Positions 7,868 through 17,612 of a stretch of DNA of 64,000 nucleotides are shown in pieces; position 1 is the first letter of the stretch, and each line of letters opens with the position of its first letter. The stretch covers positions 62,001 through 126,000 of the forward strand of contig JANQAD010000001.1 of assembly GCA_024707205.1 (NCBI GenBank), read 5' to 3'. Source of the stretch: Demequina sp. GTDB lineage: Bacteria > Actinomycetota > Actinomycetes > Actinomycetales > Demequinaceae. Under the pieces are notes generated by a model. It was given only the letters and a program-made list of their open reading frames with translations. It made no database searches and had not been told where the DNA came from. A program made the translations under genes and the position numbers.

Positions 7868-8521
7868 GAGGCTCGCGACCCAGTTCTTGAGCAGCTGCAG
7901 CCCGGCCTCTCCCGACTTCTCCGGGTGGAACTGCGTGGCGCTCAAGGGGCCGTTCTCCACGGCGGCGACGAAGGCGTCGGACCTGTCGGCGGTTCCGGCG
8001 CGCGACCACGTGACGAGCGGCGCGGCGAAGCGGCCCGTGTCCTCGGTGGTGCCGAGCGGGAACTCGCGCGCGCCGTAGGAGTGGACAAAGTAGAAGCGCT
8101 CGTCCTCCACACCCTTGAAGAGCGTGGTGCCTGGTGCGGCCTCGACCGGCGCCCAGCCCATGTTCGGGACAACGGGCGCCTGGAGCAGCTCTACGGTGCC
8201 GGGCCACTGGTGGAGTCCCTCGGATTCGATGCCGTGCTCCACGCCGCGCTCGAACATCACCTGCATGCCTACGCAGATGCCGAGCACGGGGCGGCCTCCC
8301 GCGAGGCGTCGGCCCACAATCTGGTCACCACGTGCGGCCTTGAGGCCCTCCATGACGGCCGCGAAGGCCCCAACACCAGGCACGACGAGGCCGTCGGCGT
8401 TCTCCGCCGTGGCGCGGTCGCTCGTCAGGGTCACGTTCGCGCCCACGTGCTCCAGGGCGCGAGTCGCGGAGCGGACGTTGCCGAAGCCGTAGTCGAAGAC
8501 GCAGACGGTGGGGGTGGTCAC
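7865..8521 (-). CDS. hisH: Imidazole glycerol phosphate synthase, glutaminase subunit
   Basis: HisH hydrolyses glutamine and passes ammonia to HisF, which forms imidazole glycerol phosphate. The 218-residue protein is a class I glutamine amidotransferase. The nucleophile Cys is in [13 protein letters not shown], with oxyanion loop [13 protein letters not shown] and the His-Glu pair in TQFHPEKSG near the end. The start is GTG 8521, preceded by AAGGAGGAGAA, and it overlaps the TGA of the upstream gene by four bases. hisF is not in this window. HisH must pair with a HisF encoded elsewhere. Confidence 0.95.
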   Translation of the reverse strand: MTTPTVCVFDYGFGNVRSATRALEHVGANVTLTSDRATAENADGLVVPGVGAFAAVMEGLKAARGDQIVGRRLAGGRPVLGICVGMQVMFERGVEHGIESEGLHQWPGTVELLQAPVVPNMGWAPVEAAPGTTLFKGVEDERFYFVHSYGAREFPLGTTEDTGRFAAPLVTWSRAGTADRSDAFVAAVENGPLSATQFHPEKSGEAGLQLLKNWVASL

Positions 8522-8994
8522 TTCTCCTCCTTGAGCTGCTGCTTCGCCTGCTTGGCGAACTTGCGGAGCTCGCGGAAGGCCGCGACGCGGCTCATGCGCG
8601 CGTCGAACACCTTCTCCGGGTGCACCGCAGCGAGGTCGTCCATGGTCTGCGCGCCGCTCATCAGGGACACGACCGCGCCAGGAGCGGCATCGAGCGCGAA
8701 ACCAGGCGCGAGCTTCTCGCGCGCCTCCCCGTTCTCCCACCGCGTCACCGTGATCTGTCCGCTTCGGCGTTCCATCGCGAGGATGGGCTGGCCGGCGGTG
8801 AATCCGGAGATCACCTGGCCAGCCTTTTCCGTGGCGCCATCGCTCGTGTCATCGAGCACCGCAAAGGCGCCGGCAGCCGTCTCGAGCACGCGGCCCTTGA
8901 GCCCGTTCACCGCGCAGACCGACGCCAACACGGCGCCGTTGGGAATGGGGGTGAAGAGGGCGACCGTGTCGGACTCGGCCGGATCAAAGCCCAC
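8518..8994 (-). CDS. Unknown protein between hisB and hisH
   Basis: A protein of 158 residues from a GTG start, not recognised. The N-terminal two thirds look beta-rich (repeated short hydrophobic strands with Gly turns). The last 25 residues are a lysine/glutamine-rich helix ([19 protein letters not shown]) that could be amphipathic or bind nucleic acid. No signal peptide or membrane segment. It overlaps hisH by GTGA and follows hisB by 16 bp, so it is translated as part of the his operon. That suggests a role in, or regulation of, histidine synthesis, but nothing in the sequence shows one. Confidence 0.6.
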   Translation of the reverse strand: MGFDPAESDTVALFTPIPNGAVLASVCAVNGLKGRVLETAAGAFAVLDDTSDGATEKAGQVISGFTAGQPILAMERRSGQITVTRWENGEAREKLAPGFALDAAPGAVVSLMSGAQTMDDLAAVHPEKVFDARMSRVAAFRELRKFAKQAKQQLKEEK

Positions 8995-9010
8995 TACTGT
9001 GCCCTACCCA

Positions 9011-9610
9011 CTACAGCGCGCCCTTGGTGGACGGGACGCCCGTGACCCGAGCGTCGGGCTCTACGGCGAAGCGAAGCGCCCGAGCGAGAGCCTTGAACTG
9101 CGCCTCCACGATGTGGTGAGGATCGCGTCCAGCCAGCACCCGCATGTGGACGCAGATCCCCGCGTGGTGCGCGATCGACTCGAGCGCGTGGCCCGTGAGC
9201 GAGCCCGCGAAGTTGCCGCCGATGAGGTGCGTGGCCTGGCCAACCGGCTCGCCGGTGTGCACAAAGTAGGGACGCCCGGACACGTCGACGACGCACTGCG
9301 CGAGCGCCTCGTCGAGGGGTACCAAGGCGTCCCCAAAGCGGGAAATACCAGCCTTGTCGCCGAGCGCCTCGCGGATCGCCTCGCCGATGCAGATCGCGAC
9401 GTCCTCCACCGTGTGGTGCGAATCGATCTCCACGTCACCGGAAGCCTGCACCGTGAGGTTCATGAGCGAGTGCTTGCCGAGCGCCGTGAGCATGTGGTCG
9501 TAGAACGGCACGCCAGTGTCGATCGACGTCTCGCCCGAGCCGTCCAGATCCAGCTCCACGAGCACCCGCGACTCGCTCGTCTCCCGCTCCACGCGGCCAG
9601 TGCGGCTCAT
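9011..9610 (-). CDS. hisB: Imidazoleglycerol-phosphate dehydratase
   Basis: Catalyses dehydration of imidazole glycerol phosphate to imidazole acetol phosphate. The 199-residue protein has the manganese-binding histidine motifs characteristic of the enzyme: [13 protein letters not shown] and [11 protein letters not shown] in the first half, [35 protein letters not shown] in the second (listed as two adjoining HxxH/HHxxE blocks). It is the monofunctional actinobacterial form, without the phosphatase domain of E. coli HisB. ATG 9610 overlaps the hisC stop by four bases (ATGA), consistent with translational coupling. Confidence 0.97.
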   Translation of the reverse strand: MSRTGRVERETSESRVLVELDLDGSGETSIDTGVPFYDHMLTALGKHSLMNLTVQASGDVEIDSHHTVEDVAICIGEAIREALGDKAGISRFGDALVPLDEALAQCVVDVSGRPYFVHTGEPVGQATHLIGGNFAGSLTGHALESIAHHAGICVHMRVLAGRDPHHIVEAQFKALARALRFAVEPDARVTGVPSTKGAL

Positions 9611-10713
9611 TGAGTGACCTCCGTGCTCGTGACTTCCAACAGTGCGCTGCGGAACAGCGCCATCTCCTGCGGCGTGCCGATCGACACCCGCAACCATCCT
9701 TCCGGACCCGTGACGCGAATCAGGACGCCGCGCGCGAGGAGCGCCTCAAAGACCGCGGTTCGGTTGTCGAACGGCCCAAAGAGCGCGAAGTTCGCGTCGG
9801 TGTCGGCGACCGTGTACCCCTGCTCGCGCAGCCAGCCGACGGTGTCGTCCCGTTCCGCTCGGATCTCGGCTACCTGCGCCTGCAGTTCGGCGTGGTGGGC
9901 AAGGGCGGCGCGGGCCGTCGCCTGCGTCACGGCGCTCAGGTGGTATGGGAGGCGCACCACGCGGAGCGCGTCGACGATCGCGGTACTCGCCGCGAGATAG
10001 CCCAAACGGCCGCCTGCCAGGGCGAACGCCTTGGACATGGTGCGGCTGACGGCGAGGTTGGGGAGTTCTTCGAGCAGGGCGACAGCGCTCGGCACTCCCC
10101 TGCGTCGGAACTCGGCGTATGCCTCGTCGATGACGAGCACCGAGCCTCCGGGCACCTCGAGCGTTGCCTCGTGAAGGGCGATCGTCGCGTCGAGCGGCAG
10201 CGCCGTGCCCGTGGGGTTGTTCGGGCTCGCGAGGATGGTCATCGCCGGCCGAATCTCGCGAATGGCGGCGGCCGCGGCATCCACGTCGACGCTGAAGTCT
10301 TCACGCCGCGGCAGGGTCACGAAGTCGGTGATGGTGTCGCGTGCGTACTCCGGGTACATGCTGTACGTGGGCGCGAAGCTGAGCACCCGTCGGCCGGGCC
10401 CGCCGAACGCCTGGTGCAGGTGCAGCATGACCTCGTTGGAGCCGTTCGCGGCCCAGATCTGGTCCACGGTGAGCTGGGCGCCCGACTCCGCCTGCAGGTA
10501 GTGCGCGAGGTCCGCGCGCAGCGCGGTGAAATCGCGGTCCGGGTAGCGGTTGAGGCCCTCCGCGGCCTTGTGCACCGCGGCCGCGATCGCGTCCACCACT
10601 CCCGCGGGCGGCGGGTACGGGTTCTCGTTGACGTTGAGGCGCGCCGCAACGTCGAGCTGGGGTGCGCCGTACGGCTCGAGCCCAACGAGTTCGTCGCGGA
10701 GCGGGAGGGTCAT
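9607..10713 (-). CDS. hisC: Histidinol-phosphate aminotransferase
   Basis: PLP-dependent class II aminotransferase that converts imidazole acetol phosphate and glutamate to histidinol phosphate and 2-oxoglutarate. The 368-residue protein has [11 protein letters not shown] at the N-terminus, [20 protein letters not shown] (the Asp that binds the PLP pyridine nitrogen) and [17 protein letters not shown], with the Schiff-base lysine in SKAF. ATG 10713 is preceded by TAGACT at seven bases and no Shine-Dalgarno, so it should be leaderless. In most relatives hisC directly follows hisD; here a secreted glycosidase gene lies between them. Confidence 0.96.
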   Translation of the reverse strand: MTLPLRDELVGLEPYGAPQLDVAARLNVNENPYPPPAGVVDAIAAAVHKAAEGLNRYPDRDFTALRADLAHYLQAESGAQLTVDQIWAANGSNEVMLHLHQAFGGPGRRVLSFAPTYSMYPEYARDTITDFVTLPRREDFSVDVDAAAAAIREIRPAMTILASPNNPTGTALPLDATIALHEATLEVPGGSVLVIDEAYAEFRRRGVPSAVALLEELPNLAVSRTMSKAFALAGGRLGYLAASTAIVDALRVVRLPYHLSAVTQATARAALAHHAELQAQVAEIRAERDDTVGWLREQGYTVADTDANFALFGPFDNRTAVFEALLARGVLIRVTGPEGWLRVSIGTPQEMALFRSALLEVTSTEVTQ

Positions 10714-10720
10714 GGGCGCG

Positions 10721-10726
10721 AGTCTA
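10721..10726 (-). promoter_or_regulatory. -10 box of a leaderless promoter for hisC
   Basis: TAGACT on the minus strand, seven bases before ATG 10713. It would let hisC-hisB-hisH be transcribed despite the insertion that separates them from hisD. Confidence 0.65.
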
Positions 10727-10766
10727 TCGGCGCTCGGCCCCCACATGAACGGGGCCGCGACGTCCG

Positions 10767-12171
10767 TCAGGAACACGCGCCGTAGACGTATCCCTTCTGG
10801 CCCTTGGCCACGAGATCGCGGTCGCGGAAGACGGTCGAGGCCGGGCGCTGGGAGCTCGCGCACACCTGGTCGAGGCTGAGCGAGTTGTCGCTGTACTCGA
10901 CGTCGAAGACCTTGCTCCCATAGACCTTGGTGTAGTCCGCGCACTCGCCGTACTCCACGCACTCCTCGGAGATCGCGAAGTCGAAACCCGCCTCCGTGCG
11001 CAGGCGCTGGCTCAGCTCGCCGGTGTTTTTCTGCGCGGCCAGCAGCCCGCGCGAGTGGGCGTGGTCCACGAGCAGCTTCGCCATCGCGATGTTGTTGTCG
11101 GCCGTCAGCAGCTTGCCGGATCGGGTGTAGGAGTCGAGGTTGTCGAACTCAACGGCGTTGAACCCCTTGCTCGCGCACGTGTCCACGACCCTGTTGAGCA
11201 CGGTGGCGATCCCGGATCGCTTTGCGGACGTTGACGTGTCCAGCAGGTACTCGCCCTCCCAGCCTTCGTCCTCCACCGCCTGTCCCGACGAGTTGTGCAG
11301 CACGAGCGTGGACGACCAACTCGCCCCCCGGTTGCGTCTGGAAGCCGTTGATGTAGCAGACGTTCCACAGCCCGGCCGCGGGAGAGTCGGAGTTGTCTCG
11401 CGTCACGATCCCCACCCCTGCGGGAGGCGCGTACGCGCCGCCGAGCTGGTAGTCGACCTTCGCCCCGGCGGGGAACGTTCCCGCGGCAGGTGGCACCACG
11501 GCGGCGGGCGCGGCAGCGACGGTCGCGGTCGCGGCGGACGTCTTGGACGTCGTCAGATACCCGCTCTTGCGGCCGGTGATCTTCACCGTGATCTTCTTGC
11601 CCTGGTCGGAAGACGTCAGGGTGCGCGTCGATGAGGTGGCGCCGGAGATTGCCACGCCGTTGCGGTACCACTGGTACGAGAATGTGGGCGTGGGCGACCA
11701 TGCGGCCGTCTTGGCCGTCAGCTTGCTGCCGACCCTCGCGGTGCCCGAGATCGCGGCCGAGTGCGACGTGAACCGCTTGACCACGGTGGCGGTGGCCGCC
11801 GACGTCTTGGTGAGCGTCGTATAGCCGCCGCGCTTGCTCGTCACCGACACAGTGAGCTTCTTGCCCAGGTCTGCCGTGGCCACCTTGTATGTGGACTTGG
11901 TGGCACCGGAGATCGCCGCGCCGTTCCGCTTCCACTTATACGAGAGGGTACTGCCGCTCGGCTTGCCCGTGATCGTGAGCGTGAGGCCCACGGCGGCGGA
12001 GCCGGAGATCTTGGGAGTGAAGCTCTTCTGTGTCGCAGTCGTCAGCGCCCCGGTCGCCGCGTAGGGCGCGGCGCCGATGCTGGCCGGTGCTGCCTCGGCC
12101 CCCGCAAACACCAGTGCGGCGGTGACGAGCACCACCAGGGCATTGCGGCTGAGAGTCTTGGCTCGCGGCAT
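10767..12171 (-). CDS. Secreted two-repeat protein with GH114-type catalytic domain (frameshifted)
   Basis: Reconstructed across one indel, the product has 467 residues: a signal peptide (about 1-28), two Ig-like repeats of about 80 residues (SGSAAVGLTLTITGKP...SYKWKRNG and SGTARVGSKLTAKTAAW...SYQWYRNG), an Ala/Pro linker and a GH114 domain (DYQLGGAYAPPAGVGIVTRD, CYINGFQTQPG, NAVEFDNLDSY, CVEYGECADY). GH114 enzymes are endo-alpha-1,4-polygalactosaminidases that act on extracellular polysaccharide. The two halves are in different frames; dropping one C from the run of six at 11324-11329 joins them cleanly. ATG 12171 follows GGAG at six bases. It sits on the same strand inside the his operon, between hisD and hisC, where it has no metabolic reason to be. 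Confidence 0.82.
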
Positions 12172-12291
12172 CGTGATCTCCAAACGTAGCTATCGGTGTG
12201 CAACCCGATGCTCCGTCAGAAATTACGTGTCAAGGAACCACGCTAGCCAGCAATAAGCGGCAAATGTGAAAAATACGACAGACTACAACCG
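12172..12291. other. AT-richer gap between hisD and the inserted glycosidase gene
   Basis: About 120 bases, visibly richer in A and T than the surrounding coding sequence. It presumably holds the promoter of the glycosidase gene. I see no convincing -35/-10 pair, terminator hairpin or flanking repeat that would mark an insertion boundary. Confidence 0.4.
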
Positions 12292-13593
12292 TTATCGGTC
12301 CAGGCGCGCGCTGATCGCCTCTCCGTGCGCGGGGAGGTCCTCGGCGTTCGCGAGCGCGATGACTTTGTCCGCCACCGCCGCGAGCGCAGCCTCGTCATAC
12401 TCGATCAATGACACAGCCTTGAGAAAGGCCGTCACGCCCAGCCCTGAAGCGAAGCGCGCCGTGCCACCCGTCGGGAGCACGTGATTGGATCCCGCCAGGT
12501 AATCGCCGAGTGGTACCGGACTGAACTCGCCGATGAAGATGGCACCGGCCGATGTGATGCGGCGAGCCACAGCCCCCGCGTCCTCGGTGTGAATCTCGAG
12601 GTGCTCCGCCCCATACGCATTGGCCACAATCACCGACTGGTCAATGCCGCCCGTGAGGATGACCGCGCTCTGGCGACCGGTGAGGGCCTCCTTGGCGCGC
12701 GCAAGGTGTCGCGTCGCGTCCGTGCGCCGCACGAGGGCGGCCTCCACGGCGTCGGCCAGCTCCTCGCTGTCGGTGATGAGGATCGAACCCGCCATCGGGT
12801 CGTGCTCCGCCTGGCTGAGGAGGTCGGCGGCGACGAGCTCCGCGCGCGCCGTGCGGTCCGCGATCACCGCAATCTCGGTGGGCCCCGCCTCCGCGTCGAT
12901 GCCGACCGTGCCGTTGACGGCTCGCTTCGCCGCCGCGACGTAGACGTTGCCAGGGCCGGTGATGACGTCCACCGGGTCGATGCCGTCGCTCCCATACGCG
13001 AGCAGCCCGATCGCCTGCGCTCCCCCGGCCGCGTAGACCTCGGTGACGCCGAGCAGCGCGCACGCCGCGAGAATCGTCGGGTGCACCTGTCCCCCGTAGG
13101 CACGCTGGGGCGGGCTCGTGACCGCGATGGAGCGCACGCCCGCCGCCTGCGCCGCGACCACGTTCATGACCACGGAGCTGGGATAGACCGCCAAACCGCC
13201 TGGTACATACAGGCCAACGCGCTCAACCGGCACCCAGCGCTGGCTCACCACGGCGCCCGACGCCACCTCCACTCGCGTATCCGGCGGCACCGTGGCCTCG
13301 TGGAAGGTACGCACTCGAGAAATGGCCTCTTGGAGGGCGTCGGCGACCGTGGGATCCAAGCCGGCGACAGCGTCGGACAGTGCCTGGGGCGCCACGCGCA
13401 GACTCGGCGGCCGCACCCCGTCCAGCCGCTCCCCGTGCTCAAGCACGGCGTCGGCGCCGCGGGCGCGCACGTCTTCGAGGATGGGCGTGACCACGGCGAG
13501 GGCGTCCGCCACGTCCACCTCGGCGCGCGGCATCGCGTCGCGCAGCTCCTTTGGCGACAGCTCGCGGCCGCGAAGATCAATCCTGCTCAGCAC
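12292..13593 (-). CDS. hisD: Histidinol dehydrogenase
   Basis: Zinc- and NAD-dependent oxidation of histidinol to histidine, the last two steps of the pathway. The 433-residue protein shows [16 protein letters not shown], the signature [25 protein letters not shown] (zinc ligand Gln-His), GAEHLEIH and the C-terminal Asp/His region. The start is GTG 13593, seven bases after TAGGCT, so it is probably leaderless and the first gene of the his operon. Downstream comes the inserted glycosidase gene and then hisC. Confidence 0.97.
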   Translation of the reverse strand: MLSRIDLRGRELSPKELRDAMPRAEVDVADALAVVTPILEDVRARGADAVLEHGERLDGVRPPSLRVAPQALSDAVAGLDPTVADALQEAISRVRTFHEATVPPDTRVEVASGAVVSQRWVPVERVGLYVPGGLAVYPSSVVMNVVAAQAAGVRSIAVTSPPQRAYGGQVHPTILAACALLGVTEVYAAGGAQAIGLLAYGSDGIDPVDVITGPGNVYVAAAKRAVNGTVGIDAEAGPTEIAVIADRTARAELVAADLLSQAEHDPMAGSILITDSEELADAVEAALVRRTDATRHLARAKEALTGRQSAVILTGGIDQSVIVANAYGAEHLEIHTEDAGAVARRITSAGAIFIGEFSPVPLGDYLAGSNHVLPTGGTARFASGLGVTAFLKAVSLIEYDEAALAAVADKVIALANAEDLPAHGEAISARLDR

Positions 13594-13600
13594 GCGGAAC

Positions 13601-13606
13601 AGCCTA
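13601..13606 (-). promoter_or_regulatory. -10 box of a leaderless promoter for hisD
   Basis: TAGGCT on the minus strand, seven bases before GTG 13593, with no Shine-Dalgarno. Lies in the ten-base gap after the DUF4260 gene. Confidence 0.65.
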
Positions 13607-13978
13607 CTGGGGCGAGGCTTCGCGCTTGCCGATCCAGCCGAGGTGCGTGTGTTGGAAGTGGTCGGGATGCTTAAGGCCGTAGCCGAGCGCGCGGTCCGCC
13701 GCTACGTGGAATGCCCACGAGAGCGCAACCACGCCCACCCAGGGCGTGGCCGTGGCGGCCGCGATGACGCCGACGATCGCGGCTCCCGCGTAGTTGTGGA
13801 CCAGGTTGTAGCCCCACGCGCCAACACGAGGGTTGAAGAGATACCCCAGGGCAGAGAGGTCGAACGCAAGGAACAGCGCAAACGGCAGCCAGAACGGGAA
13901 GTCGAGGAGCAGCACGCCAACAAAGGCCGCGGCCGCGATCACGGTGCCCTCGACCCGTTGCCATATGACGGGAGTCAT
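13604..13978 (-). CDS. DUF4260-family membrane protein
   Basis: A protein of 124 residues with three to four hydrophobic helices ([67 protein letters not shown]). It ends in the conserved [15 protein letters not shown] tail of DUF4260 (also called YndJ-like) proteins. Function unknown; the tail His residues suggest a metal or polar ligand site but this is a guess. TAGGGT lies six bases before ATG 13978. Confidence 0.75.
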   Translation of the reverse strand: MTPVIWQRVEGTVIAAAAFVGVLLLDFPFWLPFALFLAFDLSALGYLFNPRVGAWGYNLVHNYAGAAIVGVIAAATATPWVGVVALSWAFHVAADRALGYGLKHPDHFQHTHLGWIGKREASPQ

Positions 13979-13984
13979 GGGCCA

Positions 13985-13990
13985 ACCCTA
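13985..13990 (-). promoter_or_regulatory. -10 box of a leaderless promoter for the DUF4260 gene
   Basis: TAGGGT on the minus strand, six bases before ATG 13978 and one base after the dnaE stop codon TAG (13994-13992). Confidence 0.55.
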
Positions 13991-13991
13991 A

Positions 13992-16900
13992 CTACGAGGC
14001 GAGGCAGCTGGGCCCGAACGCGGCCTTCAGGTCGCCATACAGCGCGGACGAGCGCGCCACCCGGAACTCGTCGCCGAGGCGCATCGTCACGGGGTCGCCG
14101 GAGCCGGTCAGCACCATGCGGACCTCGATGCCGCCCGGATGCGAGCGCAGGATCCCCTTGACCTGTTCGACGAGAGGCGGAGTGACCCGCGACGCGGGCA
14201 GGGTGATGGCAACCGGCGAGGCATCGACCACGTTGATGTTGGGCACCTTGACCTCGACGGCGGAGAACTGAACCCCGCCGTCGGCCCGCTCCCTGGCCCT
14301 GACGGTGATGGCGAGCACAGCGTCTTCGGCGAGCTCACGCGCGTAGGTGTCGAAAGTCTTTCCGAAGAACGAGATCTCCACCTCGCCGCTCATGTCCTCG
14401 AGCCCCACGATCGCGTAGGCGTTTCCGGACTTCGCGATTCGCCTATCGACCCTGGTAACGAGCCCTGCGAGCGTGAGCTGGGTGCCGTCGCCCACCCCGT
14501 GCGCCGGGTTCGCCGTGAGGATCTGGTGGCTCGCCTCGTTGCGGATGACGTGCTCGAGGCCGCTGAGGGGGTGGTCGCTGACGTAAAGGCCCAGCATGTC
14601 GCGCTCAAACGCGAGCAGGGTCTTCTTGTCCCACTCGTCGAGCTTGGGCACCTCCACGACCACGCCGCCGCCAAGGTCGGGGTCGTCGCCGAAGAGGTCG
14701 AACTGGCCGGTGGCCTCCTGGCGCTTCACGCCGACCACGGAGTCGATCGCCTGCTCGTGAATGGCGTTGAGGGCCCTGCGCGTGTGGCCAAGCGAGTCGA
14801 ACGCGCCCGCCTTGACGAGGGAGTCGATGGTCCGCTTGTTGCACACGGACGCGGGGACCTTGGACAGGAAGTCCGCGAACGAGGTGAACGCGCCCTGCTC
14901 CTCGCGGGCCCTCACGATCTCCGCAACCACGTTCGCGCCCACGTTGCGCACGGCGGTGAGGCCAAAGCGCACGTCGTCGCCAACGGCGGAGAAGAACGCC
15001 ACCGAGTCGTTGACGTCCGGCGGCAGCACGCGAATGCCCATGCGGCGGCACTCGGCGAGGTACAGGGCCGACTTGTCCTTGTCCGTGCCCACCGAGGTGA
15101 GCAGCGCGGCCATGAACTCCGTTGGGTAGTGAGCCTTGAGGTAGGCGGTCCAGAAGCTGAGGACTCCGTACGCAGCGGTGTGGGCCTTATTGAAGGCGTA
15201 GTCCGCGAACGGAAGCAGGGTGTCCCACAGCGCCTTGATCGCGGCCGCAGAGTAGCCGCGCTCCACCATGCCGGCGCTGAAGGGCTCGAACTCCTTGTCG
15301 AGGATCTCCTTCTTCTTCTTGCCCATCGCGCGGCGGAGCAGGTCGGCCGCACCCAGCGTGTACCCGGCGACGATCTGCGCGATGCGCTGCACCTGCTCCT
15401 GGTAGACGATGAGCCCGTAGGTGATGTCGAGGACCTCTTTGAGCGGCTCCTCCAGCTCCGGGTGAGGGTATTCCACGGGCTGGCGGCCGTTCTTGCGCTC
15501 CGCGTACTTGGTGTGCGACCCCATGCCCATGGGGCCTGGCCGGTACAGCGCGAGCACGGCTGAGATGTCCTCGAACGAGTCCGGCCGCATCTGGCGCAGC
15601 AGCGAGCGCATGGCAACGCCATCAAGCTGGAAGACGCCGAGGGTGTCTCCGCGGCCAAGGAGCGCGAAGGTCTCGTCGTCCTCGAGCGCGAGGTCTTCGA
15701 GCACGAGCGGCTGCTTGCCGTTGTTGACGATGTTCTCGAGCGTGTCGTCGAGGATCGTGAGGTTGCGCAGCCCCAGGAAGTCCATCTTGATGAGGCCCAG
15801 CGACTCGCACGTCGGGTACTCGAACTGGGTGATGATCTTGCCGTCCTGCTCGCGGCGCATGATCGGCACGATGTCGATGAGGGCTCGCTCGACATGATGA
15901 CACCGGCGGCGTGGACTCCCCATTGGCGCTTGAGGTTCTCGATGCCCTGGGCGGTCGCCATCACCTCCTGCGCGTCCGGATCGGACTCGAGCAGCGCGCG
16001 GAAGTCCGCGCCCTCGTTGTACCGCTCGTGCGTCGGGTCCAGCACCCCGCCGAGGCCCATGTCGCGACCCTGCTGCGGCTCGGGGAACGCCTTGGTGAGC
16101 TGCTCGCCGAGCGAGAACGGCTTTCCCAGCACGCGGGTTGCATCCTTGAGCGCCTGCTTGGCCTTGATGGTGCCGAACGTGGCGATCTGGGCCACGCGGT
16201 CGGCGCCGTACTTGTCCGTCACGTAGGTGATGACCTCGTCGCGCCGACGCTCGTCGAAGTCGATATCGAAGTCCGGCTTGGACTCGCGCTCGGGGTTGAG
16301 GAAGCGCTCAAAGTACAGCTGGTGGACGATCGGATCCAGGTCCGTGATGCCCATCGCGTATGCGGCCATCGAGCCCGCTCCTGAGCCGCGGCCCGGGCCC
16401 ACGCGGATGCCGTTGGACTTGGACCACTGGACAAAGTCCGCGACCACAAGGAAGTAGCCGGAGTAGCCCTTGTCCGAGATGACCCCGATCTCGTATTCGG
16501 CGCGCTCTTGCACATCGGCGGGGATCACGGCGCCGTAACGCCGGTGCAGGCCCGCCTGGACCTCCTTGGCGAACCACGAGTGCTCGTCCTCGCCCGGAGG
16601 GCAGTCGAATCGCGGCATGAAGTCGGCCGCGGTGTTGAACTCGACCTCGCACTGCTCCGCGATGAGGAGCGTGTTGTCGAGCGCCTCCGGGTGGCGATCG
16701 CCCCAGATCGCCCACATCTCGTCTGCGGACTTCACGTAGTAGCCGTCGCCGCTCAGCGCGAACCGCTTGCCGCCCTGCTCGTAGGTGGGCTCGTCGAGCG
16801 TCGAGCCGGACTGTACGCACAGCAGGGTCTCGTGCGCGTGGGCATCTTCCTTGCGCGTGTAGTGGAGGTCGTTCGTCGCGACGAGCGGCGCCCCAATCGC

Positions 16901-17533
16901 CTTCGAGATCTTGATGAGCCCGTCGTAGACCCGCTTCTCGATCTCGAGACCGTGATCCATGAGCTCCACAAAGTAGGAGTCCTTGCCAAAGATGTCCTGG
17001 AACTCCGCGGCCGCCTTGAGCGCCTCGTCGTACTGCCCAAGCCGCAGCCGCGTCTGCACCTCGCCTGACGGGCACCCGGTGGTCGCGATGATCCCCTTGG
17101 CGTAGTGCTGCAGCAACTCGCGGTCCATGCGGGCCTTGTAGAAGTGCCCCTCGAGGCTCGCGTACGAGCCGAGCCGGAACAGGTTGTGCATTCCCTCGGT
17201 GTTGCGCGCCCACATCGTGGCGTGGGTGTACGCGCCGCCCGAGGAGACGTCGTCGCCTTCCTGGCCGCGATCGCCCCAGCGCACACGGGTCCGATCGCCG
17301 CGCGCGGTCCCCGGCGTGAGGTACGCCTCAAGGCCGATAATGGGATTTATACCAGCGGCTTTGGCCTTGGACCAGAACTCGTAGGCGCCGAACAGGTAGC
17401 CGTGGTCCGTGGTGGCGATCGCGGTCTGGCCAAGGCGCTGGACCTCGGTCATGAGCTCGCTGATCCGCGCCGCGCCGTCGAGCATGGAGTACTCCGTGTG
17501 GACGTGAAGATGCACGAAGTCCTTGCCAGGCAT
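13992..17533 (-). CDS. dnaE: DNA polymerase III alpha subunit, frameshifted in this sequence
   Basis: Replicative polymerase. The PHP domain comes first (FVHLHVHTEYSMLDG, TDHGYLFGAYEFW). The polymerase core has GPGRGSGAGSMAAYAMGI and the aspartates PDFDIDFDE, then FATFGTIKAKQAL in the fingers, QEQVQRIAQIVAGYTLGAADLLRRAMGKKKKE, and a C-terminal OB domain (GLVTRVDRRIAKSGNAYAIVGLEDMSGEVE). The frame breaks after VIMSSEP; one extra C in the run at 15881-15883 continues as LIDIVPIMRREQDGK and gives 1180 residues, the normal size. An essential gene cannot be disrupted here, so the break is almost certainly an error. TAGAAT lies six bases before ATG 17533 (leaderless). Confidence 0.95.
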
Positions 17534-17539
17534 GCCCTG

Positions 17540-17545
17540 ATTCTA
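17540..17545 (-). promoter_or_regulatory. -10 box of a leaderless promoter for dnaE
   Basis: TAGAAT on the minus strand, six bases before ATG 17533; no Shine-Dalgarno in between. Confidence 0.65.
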
Positions 17546-17612
17546 GGCACCGGCAACCCGCGCGATAACCGCGGCGCGCGGCCGCCGGCGAGACCCCTGG
17601 GAGAATGCCTCC

